From contig CAIYDY010000112.1 of assembly GCA_903925015.1 (NCBI GenBank), positions 1 through 61,043 of the forward strand: a DNA stretch of 61,043 bases, in the 5' to 3' direction. This document shows positions 52,373 through 60,398 of the stretch, piece after piece. Under the pieces are notes generated by a model. That model worked only from the letters and a program-made list of their open reading frames with translations. It was not told the origin of the DNA and did not search any database. Positions within the stretch are counted from its first letter, which is position 1. Each line of letters opens with the position of its first letter. The translations under genes and the position numbers were made by a program. The DNA is from an uncultured Acidobacteriia bacterium (GTDB taxonomy: Bacteria; Acidobacteriota; Terriglobia; Bryobacterales; Bryobacteraceae).

Positions 52373-52412
52373 TCGGAGATCGAAAACTATTTCCTCGAAA
52401 ACCCGGCAGTCC

Positions 52413-52441
52413 TGTAAACCCCGACCCGAATATCCCGTCTA
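52413..52441 (+). promoter_or_regulatory. candidate ECF-type promoter for the sigma/anti-sigma operon
   Basis: TGTAAAC at 52413-52419 and CGTCTA at 52436-52441 have the AAC-N16-CGTC geometry of ECF sigma promoters. It lies immediately before the sigma gene. A start near 52448 would make ATG 52451 leaderless, or leave a 50-nt leader for ATG 52499. This fits autoregulation but is unproven. Confidence 0.4.
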
Positions 52442-52450
52442 CACATACGA

Positions 52451-53065
52451 ATGCAGACGGGGTATGCAGCCACGGCGCCAAATTTTGCTGGACCGCAAAT
52501 GATCCGGTCAGTTGCCTCCAGTTCGGACTGGGCTGCGGATTTCGACGCCGTTGTCAGTCAGTACTGGCCCAAGGTGTTCCGTTTTGCGCTCGTCTCCTTG
52601 CGTGACCGTAGTGCCGCCGAGACAATCGCCCAAGACTGTTTCACCAAGGCGTGGCAGTCCCGCGACCGCTTCCGGGGCGATTCCAGCGTGGCAACTTGGC
52701 TGATGCAGATTGCCGTAAACCTGATCCGGGACCATGCCCGCAATCGGAAGCTCTACTTCTGGCGGATGCTAGGGTCGTCAGGCGTGGATGCGCAGTCGGC
52801 TGCCGATCTTCTGTCCGACGGACGAACGTCCCCGGAGATGACGGTCTCGGCCAAGGAGCAGCTCGCGGCGGTCTGGAATGCCACCGCAAGTCTGCCGGAA
52901 ATGCAAAAAACAGTATTCCTCCTCCGCTTCGTGGAGGACATGGATTTGCTGGAGATCGCCGAGGCAACGGGATTGCGCGAAGGTACCGTGAAAACGCACT
53001 TGTTCCGGGCCTTGCAGACAGTACGGAAGAAGATGTCCGGGACCAGTTTGGGGGCAGGGAAATGA
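52451..53065 (+). CDS. ECF-family RNA polymerase sigma factor
   Basis: This is a 204-residue sigma-70 factor of the ECF type. Region 2 (about 30-100) includes AETIAQDCFTKAWQSRDRF and SVATWLMQIAVNLIRDH; region 4 (about 140-195) includes LPEMQKTVFLLRFVEDMDLL, then EIAEATGLREGTVKTHLFRA. ATG 52499 with a nearby GGA is an alternative start. The gene overlaps the next by 4 bp (ATGA). That gene encodes a zinc-type anti-sigma factor, followed by a Spy-like periplasmic protein, a classic envelope-stress arrangement. Confidence 0.93.
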   Translation: MQTGYAATAPNFAGPQMIRSVASSSDWAADFDAVVSQYWPKVFRFALVSLRDRSAAETIAQDCFTKAWQSRDRFRGDSSVATWLMQIAVNLIRDHARNRKLYFWRMLGSSGVDAQSAADLLSDGRTSPEMTVSAKEQLAAVWNATASLPEMQKTVFLLRFVEDMDLLEIAEATGLREGTVKTHLFRALQTVRKKMSGTSLGAGK

Positions 53066-53559
53066 AACGTCGTACAGTTGGCGGTCACTTGACCGGGGAT
53101 GAAATTTCGGCGTTGCTTGCCGGCTTGGAAGTGGCTGGTTCCCGCGAACATGCCCAAGCATGTGCCGCGTGCGGTGCTGAAGTCGCAAAACTTCAGGCGA
53201 CGGTGCTGTCGATCCGGGAAACCGGGCGGGATTGGGCACTCCGGTCGGCGGTTTCCCCGAGCTGGGAAGCGCCCTCGGAATTGCCGGTTGCCGCGTTTTG
53301 GAATCCCGGACGAATGCTTGCAGCCGCAGCGTTGCTTCTCGCTTTCGCAATATTGCCCGCTTGGTACCAGGGCCGGGTCGTGCCGGTCGACAATCCGGTT
53401 GCGGTAGTTGTGGAGATTACCGATGCCGCGCTCCTGGCGCAGGTCGATCTACAAGTTTCACGCGCGGTTCCCGCACCCATGGAATCGCTTGCAACGTTGG
53501 CTTCTTTGAGCAGCGATGCCGTCTGGAGCGGTGAATCCGCCTCCGACAGCGCGCGATAG
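53062..53559 (+). CDS. zinc-type anti-sigma factor, membrane anchored
   Basis: This 165-residue protein has an N-terminal anti-sigma domain with the ZAS motif HAQACAAC (His-x3-Cys-x2-Cys, about 31-38). A single membrane helix follows (about 92-112: LAAAALLLAFAILPAWY), and then a periplasmic tail of about 50 residues without enzyme motifs. It should hold the adjacent ECF sigma factor inactive until a periplasmic or redox signal. It is translationally coupled to the sigma gene; the Spy-like gene follows 46 bp later. Confidence 0.85.
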   Translation: MKRRTVGGHLTGDEISALLAGLEVAGSREHAQACAACGAEVAKLQATVLSIRETGRDWALRSAVSPSWEAPSELPVAAFWNPGRMLAAAALLLAFAILPAWYQGRVVPVDNPVAVVVEITDAALLAQVDLQVSRAVPAPMESLATLASLSSDAVWSGESASDSAR

Positions 53560-53605
53560 CACCGGGACCCACTCTCGCGGTCCACATTTGAAAGGACGAA
53601 CAATC

Positions 53606-54238
53606 ATGACGCAGCAAATGATCAGAACAGGATTCGTGTGCCTTGTCGCCGGCATTTCGGCACTGGCGCAGGCTCCGGCGGCTCCCCCCGCGCCCCCGGC
53701 CGCACCGCAAGCTCCACAAGGTCCAGGAGGTCCGGGCCGCAGGGGACCAGCCCCGATGGCCCGCCGTCGGCCCCCCATGGAGAGCGCCATGACCCCCGGT
53801 CCTGGTGGCCGCTGGTGGAACAACCCGGATGTCGTTCAAAAGCTCGGAATCAACTCCGACCAGCAGAAGAAGATGGACGACATCTTCCAGCAAAACCGCA
53901 TCCGCTTGGTCGATCTCAACGCCACGCTCACCAAGGAGGAAATGACCTTGGAGCCCTTGATGGGTGCCGACACCATGGATGAGTCCAAAATCCTCTCCCA
54001 AATCGACAAAGTGGCCCAAGCCCGAGCCGAACTGGAGAAGGCCAACGCCCGCTTCCTCGTCGGTATTCGCCGTGTCCTCACCCAGGACCAGTGGAAGAAA
54101 CTGCAAGCGGATCGTCCCCAAGGCGGTCCCGGCGGATTCCGCGGCCCTGGTGGTCCTGGTGGCCCCGGCGGTCCGCGCCAAGGTGGGCCGGGTGGACCCG
54201 GTGGTCCAGGCAATCGTCGTCCGGGCGGCGAGGATTAG
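53606..54238 (+). CDS. periplasmic Spy/CpxP-like protein with Gly/Pro-rich tails
   Basis: This 210-residue secreted protein has a signal peptide ending near ISALAQA. The middle (about 70-170) is an all-helical Spy/CpxP-like domain: LGINSDQQKKMDDIFQQNRI, then AQARAELEKANARFLVGI and RVLTQDQWKKLQ (LTxxQ-type motif). It is flanked by an Ala/Pro-rich front (APPAPPAAPQAPQGPGG) and a collagen-like Gly-Pro-Gly tail. Relatives are chaperones or metal-stress sensors. The ATG follows AAAGGA at 53590-53595. It is the likely target of the upstream ECF sigma factor. Confidence 0.85.
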   Translation: MTQQMIRTGFVCLVAGISALAQAPAAPPAPPAAPQAPQGPGGPGRRGPAPMARRRPPMESAMTPGPGGRWWNNPDVVQKLGINSDQQKKMDDIFQQNRIRLVDLNATLTKEEMTLEPLMGADTMDESKILSQIDKVAQARAELEKANARFLVGIRRVLTQDQWKKLQADRPQGGPGGFRGPGGPGGPGGPRQGGPGGPGGPGNRRPGGED

Positions 54239-55021
54239 TTAGTGGTTGGAGATCCCGGCGGATTCCGCCGGGGTCGCCCCACCCGTCCCCAGCCTTCGGT
54301 GGAACATTTCCAAAACAAACCCAAAGCACAAGCGGGCCAGCACCGGGTCGTAGCGGGGACCCTCGTCCCTCAGAAATGCGTGCTGGCCGTTCACCTCAAT
54401 CCATTGGAAATTCACCCCGGCTTCTTCCAGTGCGGCATGGATTCTCACCCGGCCCTCCAGCGGAACGTGCGGGTCCTGTCGTCCCCAGATATGCAGCAAT
54501 TCCCCACGGATTTCCCCCGCCCGGCCCAAAGAACCATCCTGCAACTCCTGGCCCAGGGACCCCTTGTGGATGTCGGTCGCATAGAAGCACGCAGTTGCCA
54601 GCACATCCGGATTCATCGCCGCGCGAAAAGCAAGGTGGCCCCCGATGCAGATTCCCATTACGCCCAGCCGCCCGGTGCAATCCGGACGCGACAGCAAATA
54701 GTCCAGTGCTGCCCGCGCGTCGGAGTCGTACCCAGTCACAGGCTTGCCGATCTTGTTGGCGTTGCCCTTGTCGGCCCCGGCCTGGTCATATGCCAGGACC
54801 GTTCCAGCAGGCTCCAGCTCATGATAGATTTCGGGCGTTGCCACCACATAGCCGTTGCTCGCGAGGAACGCCGCAGTTCGCCGGATCGGACCCGTGATCT
54901 GGAATATCTCTGAATACAGCACCAGTCCAGGGTACTTTCCACCCACCGACGGGCGCGACACCAAACTGCGCATCGGGCCTGTCGGAGTCTGTATCTCGAC
55001 GAATTCTTCGGTTACGGTCAC
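54239..55021 (-). CDS. dienelactone hydrolase family protein
   Basis: This 260-residue alpha/beta hydrolase has the Cys nucleophile elbow GVMGICIGGH (about 120), Asp in WGRQDPHVPL and His in NGQHAFLRDEG. It starts at GTG 55021, overlapping the DUF2277 stop by 4 bp (GTGA). Relatives hydrolyse dienelactone in aromatic degradation, or act on other lactones and esters; the substrate here is unclear. It converges with the Spy-like gene with no gap. Confidence 0.9.
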   Translation of the reverse strand: MTVTEEFVEIQTPTGPMRSLVSRPSVGGKYPGLVLYSEIFQITGPIRRTAAFLASNGYVVATPEIYHELEPAGTVLAYDQAGADKGNANKIGKPVTGYDSDARAALDYLLSRPDCTGRLGVMGICIGGHLAFRAAMNPDVLATACFYATDIHKGSLGQELQDGSLGRAGEIRGELLHIWGRQDPHVPLEGRVRIHAALEEAGVNFQWIEVNGQHAFLRDEGPRYDPVLARLCFGFVLEMFHRRLGTGGATPAESAGISNH

Positions 55022-55251
55022 GTAATTTGTCCTTTGGCGGTCTTCGAGGTTACTGGCTTTTGCAGTCCCGCAAGCAGCCGCTCCGTTGAGTCGGCGATCT
55101 CACGCACCGCCGCTTCGAACGCCGCTTGGTTGGCCTTCGATGGAGCGCGGAATCCGCTCACCTTTCGCACGAACTGCAACGCAGCCGCCGAGATCTCCTT
55201 CTCGGTCGCCGGCACCTCGGGCTGGCGCAATACCTTAATGCTTCGGCACAC
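55018..55251 (-). CDS. DUF2277 family protein
   Basis: This 77-residue protein starts at GTG 55251 (VCRSIKVL), matching the DUF2277 opening MCRNIKxL. PATEKEISAAALQFVRKVSG and KANQAAFEAAVREIADST are the conserved core. DUF2277 proteins are small helical cytoplasmic proteins of unknown function. It is translationally coupled to the dienelactone hydrolase gene and divergent from an alpha/beta hydrolase with 24 bp between starts. Confidence 0.9.
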   Translation of the reverse strand: MCRSIKVLRQPEVPATEKEISAAALQFVRKVSGFRAPSKANQAAFEAAVREIADSTERLLAGLQKPVTSKTAKGQIT

Positions 55252-55275
55252 AGCCACTATCGTAAACTCACGGGT

Positions 55276-55884
55276 ATGCCGGACCAGCCTTCCCACGAAT
55301 TCCTCCACGTTCCCGAGCATCCCTCCGGTATCGGCCTGGTCCTGACCCACGGTGCGGGCAGCGACCACAGGGCCCAAATCCTCGTTACCGTCGCCAATGC
55401 CTTCTGCGATGCGGGTGTTCGCGTAGTTCGCTGCGACCTCGCCTTCCGACGCAAGCTCTACTCCGGCCCGCCCACTCCCGCCAAATCTCCCGCCGACCGC
55501 GCCGTTCTCCGCGATGCCGTCCTCGCAATGCGGCAGTCCGTTGCGGGCCCCGTCTGGCTCTCTGGTCATTCCTACGGTGGCCGCCAGGCGACCATGCTCG
55601 CCGCCGAGGAGCCCGGCTTGGTCGATGGCTTGCTGCTATTTTCCTATCCCCTGCACCCACCCGGCCAGCCCCATCGCCCAAGGACAGAGCACTTCCCTTC
55701 GCTCACAACCCGTGCCATCTTCGTCCACGGTACGAAGGATGATTTCGGGACTCCGGATGAAATGCAGTCCGCACTGGCGTTGGTCCCTTCCAACCCACAG
55801 CTTCTGATCGTGGAGCGTGCCGGGCACGATCTAAAGAAGGGGAAATTCGACATGCACCCGGTCGTCAGCGCAATCACTAGCTGA
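55276..55884 (+). CDS. alpha/beta hydrolase (KANL3/Tex30-like)
   Basis: This 202-residue compact alpha/beta hydrolase has IGLVLTHGAGSDHRAQIL (HGAG oxyanion), GHSYGGRQATMLAAEE (Ser nucleophile elbow), HGTKDDFGTP (Asp) and ERAGHDLKK (His), a full catalytic set. The start at 55276 gives a normal N-terminus for the family. The length and HGAG motif match the bacterial KANL3/Tex30-like group. The substrate is unknown. Its end overlaps the convergent membrane gene by 8 bp. Confidence 0.88.
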   Translation: MPDQPSHEFLHVPEHPSGIGLVLTHGAGSDHRAQILVTVANAFCDAGVRVVRCDLAFRRKLYSGPPTPAKSPADRAVLRDAVLAMRQSVAGPVWLSGHSYGGRQATMLAAEEPGLVDGLLLFSYPLHPPGQPHRPRTEHFPSLTTRAIFVHGTKDDFGTPDEMQSALALVPSNPQLLIVERAGHDLKKGKFDMHPVVSAITS

Positions 55885-57853
55885 TTTGAAAGAGCCACCG
55901 GTCGCCGGAAACGCCCTGCGGTCGGACACCCCACTCGTCGGCATGCCGCAGCAAATCGCGTCCCAGCGGGGCGAATGGTCCCTCCCCAATCGGGATCAGG
56001 ATGTGTTTGTAACCGGCTTTCCGGATTGCAGCCGTTGCGTCCCGGCGCAGGTCGATGCGGAACTCCGAGCCGTCCGTCGGAGCCGGACCCCGGAACGCGA
56101 TGCGCGCATCCGAAGGCCACACCACCAGATCTCCCGGCAGTTGGAATCGGAACGCCTGCCCCGGTAACTGGTTCCTCCACGCCAAATTCGACGCTGGCCG
56201 CGTATCCACCACCCGGAATTCCGACCCGGCCACCACCTCGACCCCACCCCCCGCGCGCCACGTGTATGTACGCGCATTGCCACCTTGGCTGTCGAGTGCG
56301 AAAATGAGCCCGTCCGAAAATCGGCTCCCTGGTCCGGATTGCCAGTAGGTGAGGAAATCGCGGTCCAGATAGGCCTCGGGAACGCCCGTGAAAGTCAGAA
56401 TCCGCGCTCCGGGCAGGGTTTCCCTCTCGATCAAATGCGTGACCGCGAAACCGGGGATCATCCGTTCCAGAAACGCTTTCTCCGGCTCCAACCGCAGCGC
56501 GGCCTCCCACGGTAGTTCCCCGAGTCGCCATTCATCCTTCGCGTAGAGATCGACCACATCGGGCCATGCCGTCGCGGCCTGCCGTACCGCTATGGCAACC
56601 GCAGCGGGAGCGGGCAGGACTGACGCCATTGCGATCGCGGCTGGCCCCAGCATCGGCATCAAAAAACGTGTTCCGGTGTTTGCCAGAATCGGTACTGTCA
56701 GCAATGCGGTAGCCGCCAGCATCCAAGCCGTGGCGCGACGACGGATTCCCACCAACGCCAGCGGCATCAGCAGGAACACCGGTCCCACAACGCCCTGGTT
56801 GCCTCCGTGCACCGCGTAATTCCAAGGGGCACCCAACCAGTCGAAACCGGGCCGAAAGGCGCTGAATGACCGAGCCAGTTGAGTGTCCAACCCGGACGCG
56901 CTTAAGAACGGCGCGAATGGATTTCCAGTAAGCAAATAGGCCCGCACCATCCACGGTGCCACAAACGCTAGCACCACCACAGCGAATGCTGCGGGCCGAC
57001 GCCATTCCCTCGCTCGTGCTGCCACGAAAACGAAGGCAATTATCGCCACCCACCCGAAGGTCTGCTTCACCGAGTAGCAAAGCGCCGCATCCATTGAGGC
57101 GAACGCCAGCAGCCACGGTTCCCGTGTCCGATCCCACCGGACCAGCAGATACACCACCGCGAACGCCGCCGCTGCCAACCCGGCATCCGTGTACGCCGCG
57201 CTCCCAGCCACTCCGCACACCGGAGCAACAAAAAACAGCACAGCCGCCGACCAACCGGATGATTCCGCCAGCCCCAATTCCCGCGCTATTTCCCTCACCG
57301 TGGCCGCCGCCGACACCAGCAGGCCCAGATGCACCAACTTTGCTGCCGAATGCGCCCCGGCGCTGAACGCTGGGACGAACATCATCTCCACTGGCTGGGG
57401 CATCACGTCGAAGAACGCCGATTTGCCCGTGAATCCGTGCGCGCGGACATAGTCGGCCACGATCCGCAAGTGGTAGGCGATGGCATCTGGCTGGATTTCG
57501 GGTGCAACCGCGTACACCAGATAGAGTCCGGCGTACAGTGTCAGAATTCCGCAACAAATCAGCCTTGGGACCCGTAGGCTTCCGTGGGGCAAATGCGGGG
57601 GCGGGGGAGTCCACATCGCAGCCGGGAACCGCCAAGCCGCAAATCCGAGCGCTCCTCCCAGCAGCCAAAACGCCTGCACATAACCGGCGTGCCCCTGTAA
57701 CAGACTGAAAATCAACAGCGAGTAGATTGCGGCTCCGCTCGTGTAGCGTACCGACCACGGAAGCCCTGCAACCCGCGTCGCCAACAACCCCGCCGTCCAA
57801 ATGGAGCCGCAAGAAAGTAGACAGCCCAATGCGATGGCGACCAGTACGGGCAT
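55877..57853 (-). CDS. large polytopic membrane protein, GT-C-like
   Basis: This 658-residue protein has about 12 hydrophobic segments in its first 430 residues, then a soluble C-terminal part of about 220 residues. The first large loop (IQPDAIAYHLRIVADYVRAH) and the overall plan resemble GT-C type glycosyltransferases of the ArnT/PMT kind, but the clear catalytic DD/DE motif is not obvious. It is the last gene of a tight operon, 3 bp after the RnfD-like gene. Its role with the flavin genes is unknown; it could glycosylate a partner or be a scaffold. Confidence 0.75.
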   Translation of the reverse strand: MPVLVAIALGCLLSCGSIWTAGLLATRVAGLPWSVRYTSGAAIYSLLIFSLLQGHAGYVQAFWLLGGALGFAAWRFPAAMWTPPPPHLPHGSLRVPRLICCGILTLYAGLYLVYAVAPEIQPDAIAYHLRIVADYVRAHGFTGKSAFFDVMPQPVEMMFVPAFSAGAHSAAKLVHLGLLVSAAATVREIARELGLAESSGWSAAVLFFVAPVCGVAGSAAYTDAGLAAAAFAVVYLLVRWDRTREPWLLAFASMDAALCYSVKQTFGWVAIIAFVFVAARAREWRRPAAFAVVVLAFVAPWMVRAYLLTGNPFAPFLSASGLDTQLARSFSAFRPGFDWLGAPWNYAVHGGNQGVVGPVFLLMPLALVGIRRRATAWMLAATALLTVPILANTGTRFLMPMLGPAAIAMASVLPAPAAVAIAVRQAATAWPDVVDLYAKDEWRLGELPWEAALRLEPEKAFLERMIPGFAVTHLIERETLPGARILTFTGVPEAYLDRDFLTYWQSGPGSRFSDGLIFALDSQGGNARTYTWRAGGGVEVVAGSEFRVVDTRPASNLAWRNQLPGQAFRFQLPGDLVVWPSDARIAFRGPAPTDGSEFRIDLRRDATAAIRKAGYKHILIPIGEGPFAPLGRDLLRHADEWGVRPQGVSGDRWLFQIS

Positions 57854-57856
57854 GGA

Positions 57857-58744
57857 CTACCCGACCACGCGCTCCGGCGCACCAAGTCGCACCGGTGCCA
57901 GCTCCTTCGCAAAATTCCGCATTCCGGCCAGGATTCCGCCGCTATTGCGGCGGTTCACGCGCCGCCACGCCTCCCATACATTGCCCACCAGCACTCCGGC
58001 CAGCAGGTAATAGACGACCCCAGCCCATTCGAAAAAGGTGAAGCTGACCACCGCCACGATGACGCCGCATACAATCTGGTCCGGGTACTTTGCGGGCGAC
58101 GTTGGCGGATCGGTAAGGATAATAAACGCGAAGAACAGGACTGCCTCCGCATCCGGCGACCGGTAGATTTCCGCCACCACCCTTGGATCCCGCAGGTAAG
58201 CCGTTGCCGTAAACAACAGGAAGTACGTCCCCAAAAAGACCAGCACCAGCGGCATCTTGTTTACGCGGTCCACAATGAACAGGCCGCACGCCAGCAACGC
58301 CAATTGCGCCGCGATCGGGACCTCCGTCAGCGCGCCCCACCAGCTCTGGCCCGTATGGAACACGAAAAAGCTCGCGACAATCGCCAGCGCTGCCGGATTG
58401 AACACATTGGCACTTTTCGAACGCAGCAGGTACTTGCTCAAGACCGCAGCCACGGACGTGATTGCTGTCACGTGCCACGGTTCCTGGGCCCGCAACACCA
58501 TCGCCACGATCATCGCCGTCAGCATCGCTCCATCCGGGAATTCCCACGATCCCTTGCGAATTCTCAAGACCAATGCATCCACCGTGCAGGCCGCCAGAAT
58601 CGCCGCGCACAATCCAGGCAGCACCACCTTCAAACCTTCATGGGGGGCTGCGATCCCGATCAAAATAGTCAGGATGACTATGAGCAGGCCTTTCGGCGTC
58701 TTGAAAAACTTGCGGGCACTCCGGCCCAACCCCTCAAGCACCAC
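57857..58744 (-). CDS. RnfD/NqrB-like membrane electron-transfer protein
   Basis: This 295-residue protein has about nine membrane segments. SKYLLRSKSANVFNPAALAI is the family signature of RnfD/NqrB proteins, and FFAFIILTDPPTSPAKY is the second conserved segment. The usual covalent FMN motif SGAT is not seen; the equivalent place reads FPDGAMLTAM. The gene overlaps apbE by 11 bp. No rnfA, B, C or E lies nearby, so it is a stand-alone NqrB/RnfD-type quinone or flavin conduit rather than part of a full Rnf/Nqr complex. Confidence 0.88.
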   Translation of the reverse strand: MVLEGLGRSARKFFKTPKGLLIVILTILIGIAAPHEGLKVVLPGLCAAILAACTVDALVLRIRKGSWEFPDGAMLTAMIVAMVLRAQEPWHVTAITSVAAVLSKYLLRSKSANVFNPAALAIVASFFVFHTGQSWWGALTEVPIAAQLALLACGLFIVDRVNKMPLVLVFLGTYFLLFTATAYLRDPRVVAEIYRSPDAEAVLFFAFIILTDPPTSPAKYPDQIVCGVIVAVVSFTFFEWAGVVYYLLAGVLVGNVWEAWRRVNRRNSGGILAGMRNFAKELAPVRLGAPERVVG

Positions 58745-59612
58745 GCCGCAGGTTCCCCGTTTCCCAGCTCGTCAGATCTTCCAGAATCATCAAACTGTCC
58801 ACGCCCGTCTGTTCCAGGAAGGGCAGTCCCTTTTCCAGGCCCATCACCATCGCCGCCGTCGCCAGCCCATCGGCCAGCATCGCGTTGGGCGCTACAACAC
58901 TTACGCTGCAAACGGCGGACTTGGATTCGGGATTTTGAGGGTCAACCACGTGTCCCGGGCGTTCGTAGTCGCCCGACGTGCAGACCGCGCTGTTGGAGAC
59001 ACGGATTGTATCGAAAATTGCACCCTCAATCCGCGGGTGCCGGATTCCCACTGCCCACGGCTCGCCCTTCGGATTCAGGCCGCCCAAATACAGGTCGCCC
59101 CCCGCGTCCACGCAAAAATCCCGGAATTGCATCAGCTCTCGTGATGCCAAATCGACCGCAAAGCCCTTGGCAATCGCCCCAAGATCCAGCGTCAAGGGCC
59201 GATTGAGACGGACCGTCCTCTTCTTCGGATCCACCACCACATCGCGGTAGCTGGGAGGGTTCTTTCCGTCTGTGCCCGTCCGGACCACCTGACCCGTTGC
59301 ATACTCCCTGTCAAAACCCAGGGACTCCATGCGCCGGCCGACCGTCGGATCAAAAGCCCCGCCGCATTCCTCCGCCACCAGCAGCGCAAATTGCAACGCC
59401 TCGAACAGCAGCGGACTGGGCGCAACTGCCCGCCCCACTTGGCTGCCCAGTTTCACCAGTTCGCTGTCCGGTCGGAAGCGCGTGCAGCGCTCCTCCACTT
59501 CCTGGAACCAGTCGAAGGCCCTCTCGACAGCTTCCTCGACGCCTTCCCCGTCCCGGACGACCTGGATCGTCACCACCGTGCCCATGAAGGGCTCCGTCCG
59601 CTGGAAAATCAT
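58734..59612 (-). CDS. apbE: FAD:protein FMN transferase
   Basis: This 292-residue ApbE enzyme covalently attaches FMN to Ser/Thr of partner proteins in the periplasm. Motifs are FMGTVVTIQV, FDPTVGRRMESLGF, LDLGAIAKGFAVD and CVDAGGDLYLGG. The start ATG 59612 overlaps the upstream gene by 4 bp; a frame extending to 59879 lies inside the FMN-binding gene. No clear signal peptide is seen, although the enzyme is usually exported. The most likely substrate is the SGAT motif of the adjacent FMN-binding protein. Confidence 0.95.
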   Translation of the reverse strand: MIFQRTEPFMGTVVTIQVVRDGEGVEEAVERAFDWFQEVEERCTRFRPDSELVKLGSQVGRAVAPSPLLFEALQFALLVAEECGGAFDPTVGRRMESLGFDREYATGQVVRTGTDGKNPPSYRDVVVDPKKRTVRLNRPLTLDLGAIAKGFAVDLASRELMQFRDFCVDAGGDLYLGGLNPKGEPWAVGIRHPRIEGAIFDTIRVSNSAVCTSGDYERPGHVVDPQNPESKSAVCSVSVVAPNAMLADGLATAAMVMGLEKGLPFLEQTGVDSLMILEDLTSWETGNLRRGA

Positions 59613-60352
59613 TTGGCGTCGGCCTTGGCCTTGCCGAGTGCTTCCACAACGCCGAAATAGAAGGCGTCGCTCGACTGCGTAGCGCCGGACACCACATCCG
59701 TTTCCGGGCTCTGGCGCTTGGCCACTTGCGGGATGATCTTGTCGATCACGTCGCACGAATAGCGCGTCAGGCACTGGGCGATTGTCGCGGCTTTGATCTT
59801 GCCGTCTTCGATGACCACCTGGGCCTGGATATCGCCATGCCGGGAAGTTCCCCAGCCCGTGTAGGTGCCGTCCTTCCATTTGGGAGCGGGCGGTGGGGGA
59901 GGTGGAGGAGGCGGCGGGGGTGCTGCGGCGACCACGGGCGGTGGCGGAGGCGCAACCGTTACCGCAACTGCGACTGGAGGCGCGGTAGGAGTCGGTTCCG
60001 CAGTCGGTGCGGTTTCCACCGCCTTTGCCGGAGCCGCAACGGGTTTCGGTTCCACCACAGGCGATGGCAACGATTTCGCTTCCGCTGGCTTGGGTTCGAC
60101 GACCCGTGCTAGTTCCACAGGCGCTTCCCTGCGGACCGGCTGTACCTGCACTTCTGTCTCAGCGCCACCGGCGGCGGCCACCGGACGGGCCGGGGGCCGC
60201 CGCTCCGCCACATGCTGTTCCATCCGGTCCGCCGCCGATTTCGTCTTCACGTAACCGGCACCGTAGACCGCAATCACCGCCGCCGACCCGGCGGCAACCA
60301 AGTTGTTGGAGATCTTTCCCGAAGCCCTTTTGCCCGACCCGCTTTGCGCCAT
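59609..60352 (-). CDS. FMN-binding domain protein with proline-rich linker, predicted flavinylated
   Basis: This 247-residue protein has a membrane anchor (about 16-35), a long Pro/Ala/Glu linker (about 50-157) with an 11-proline run near 145-155, and a C-terminal FMN-binding domain (about 160-245, RnfG/NqrC type). VVSGATQSSDA near 222 contains the SGAT flavinylation motif; the modified residue would be Thr225. The linker resembles TonB or wall-spanning linkers and may let the domain reach across the periplasm. It leads the operon with apbE (4-bp overlap), the RnfD-like gene and the GT-C-like gene. Confidence 0.92.
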   Translation of the reverse strand: MAQSGSGKRASGKISNNLVAAGSAAVIAVYGAGYVKTKSAADRMEQHVAERRPPARPVAAAGGAETEVQVQPVRREAPVELARVVEPKPAEAKSLPSPVVEPKPVAAPAKAVETAPTAEPTPTAPPVAVAVTVAPPPPPVVAAAPPPPPPPPPPPAPKWKDGTYTGWGTSRHGDIQAQVVIEDGKIKAATIAQCLTRYSCDVIDKIIPQVAKRQSPETDVVSGATQSSDAFYFGVVEALGKAKADAK

Positions 60353-60398
60353 TCTAGATCATTGTAATCGCAAGGCTTCGGACGCTGGCCCCGGAAAA

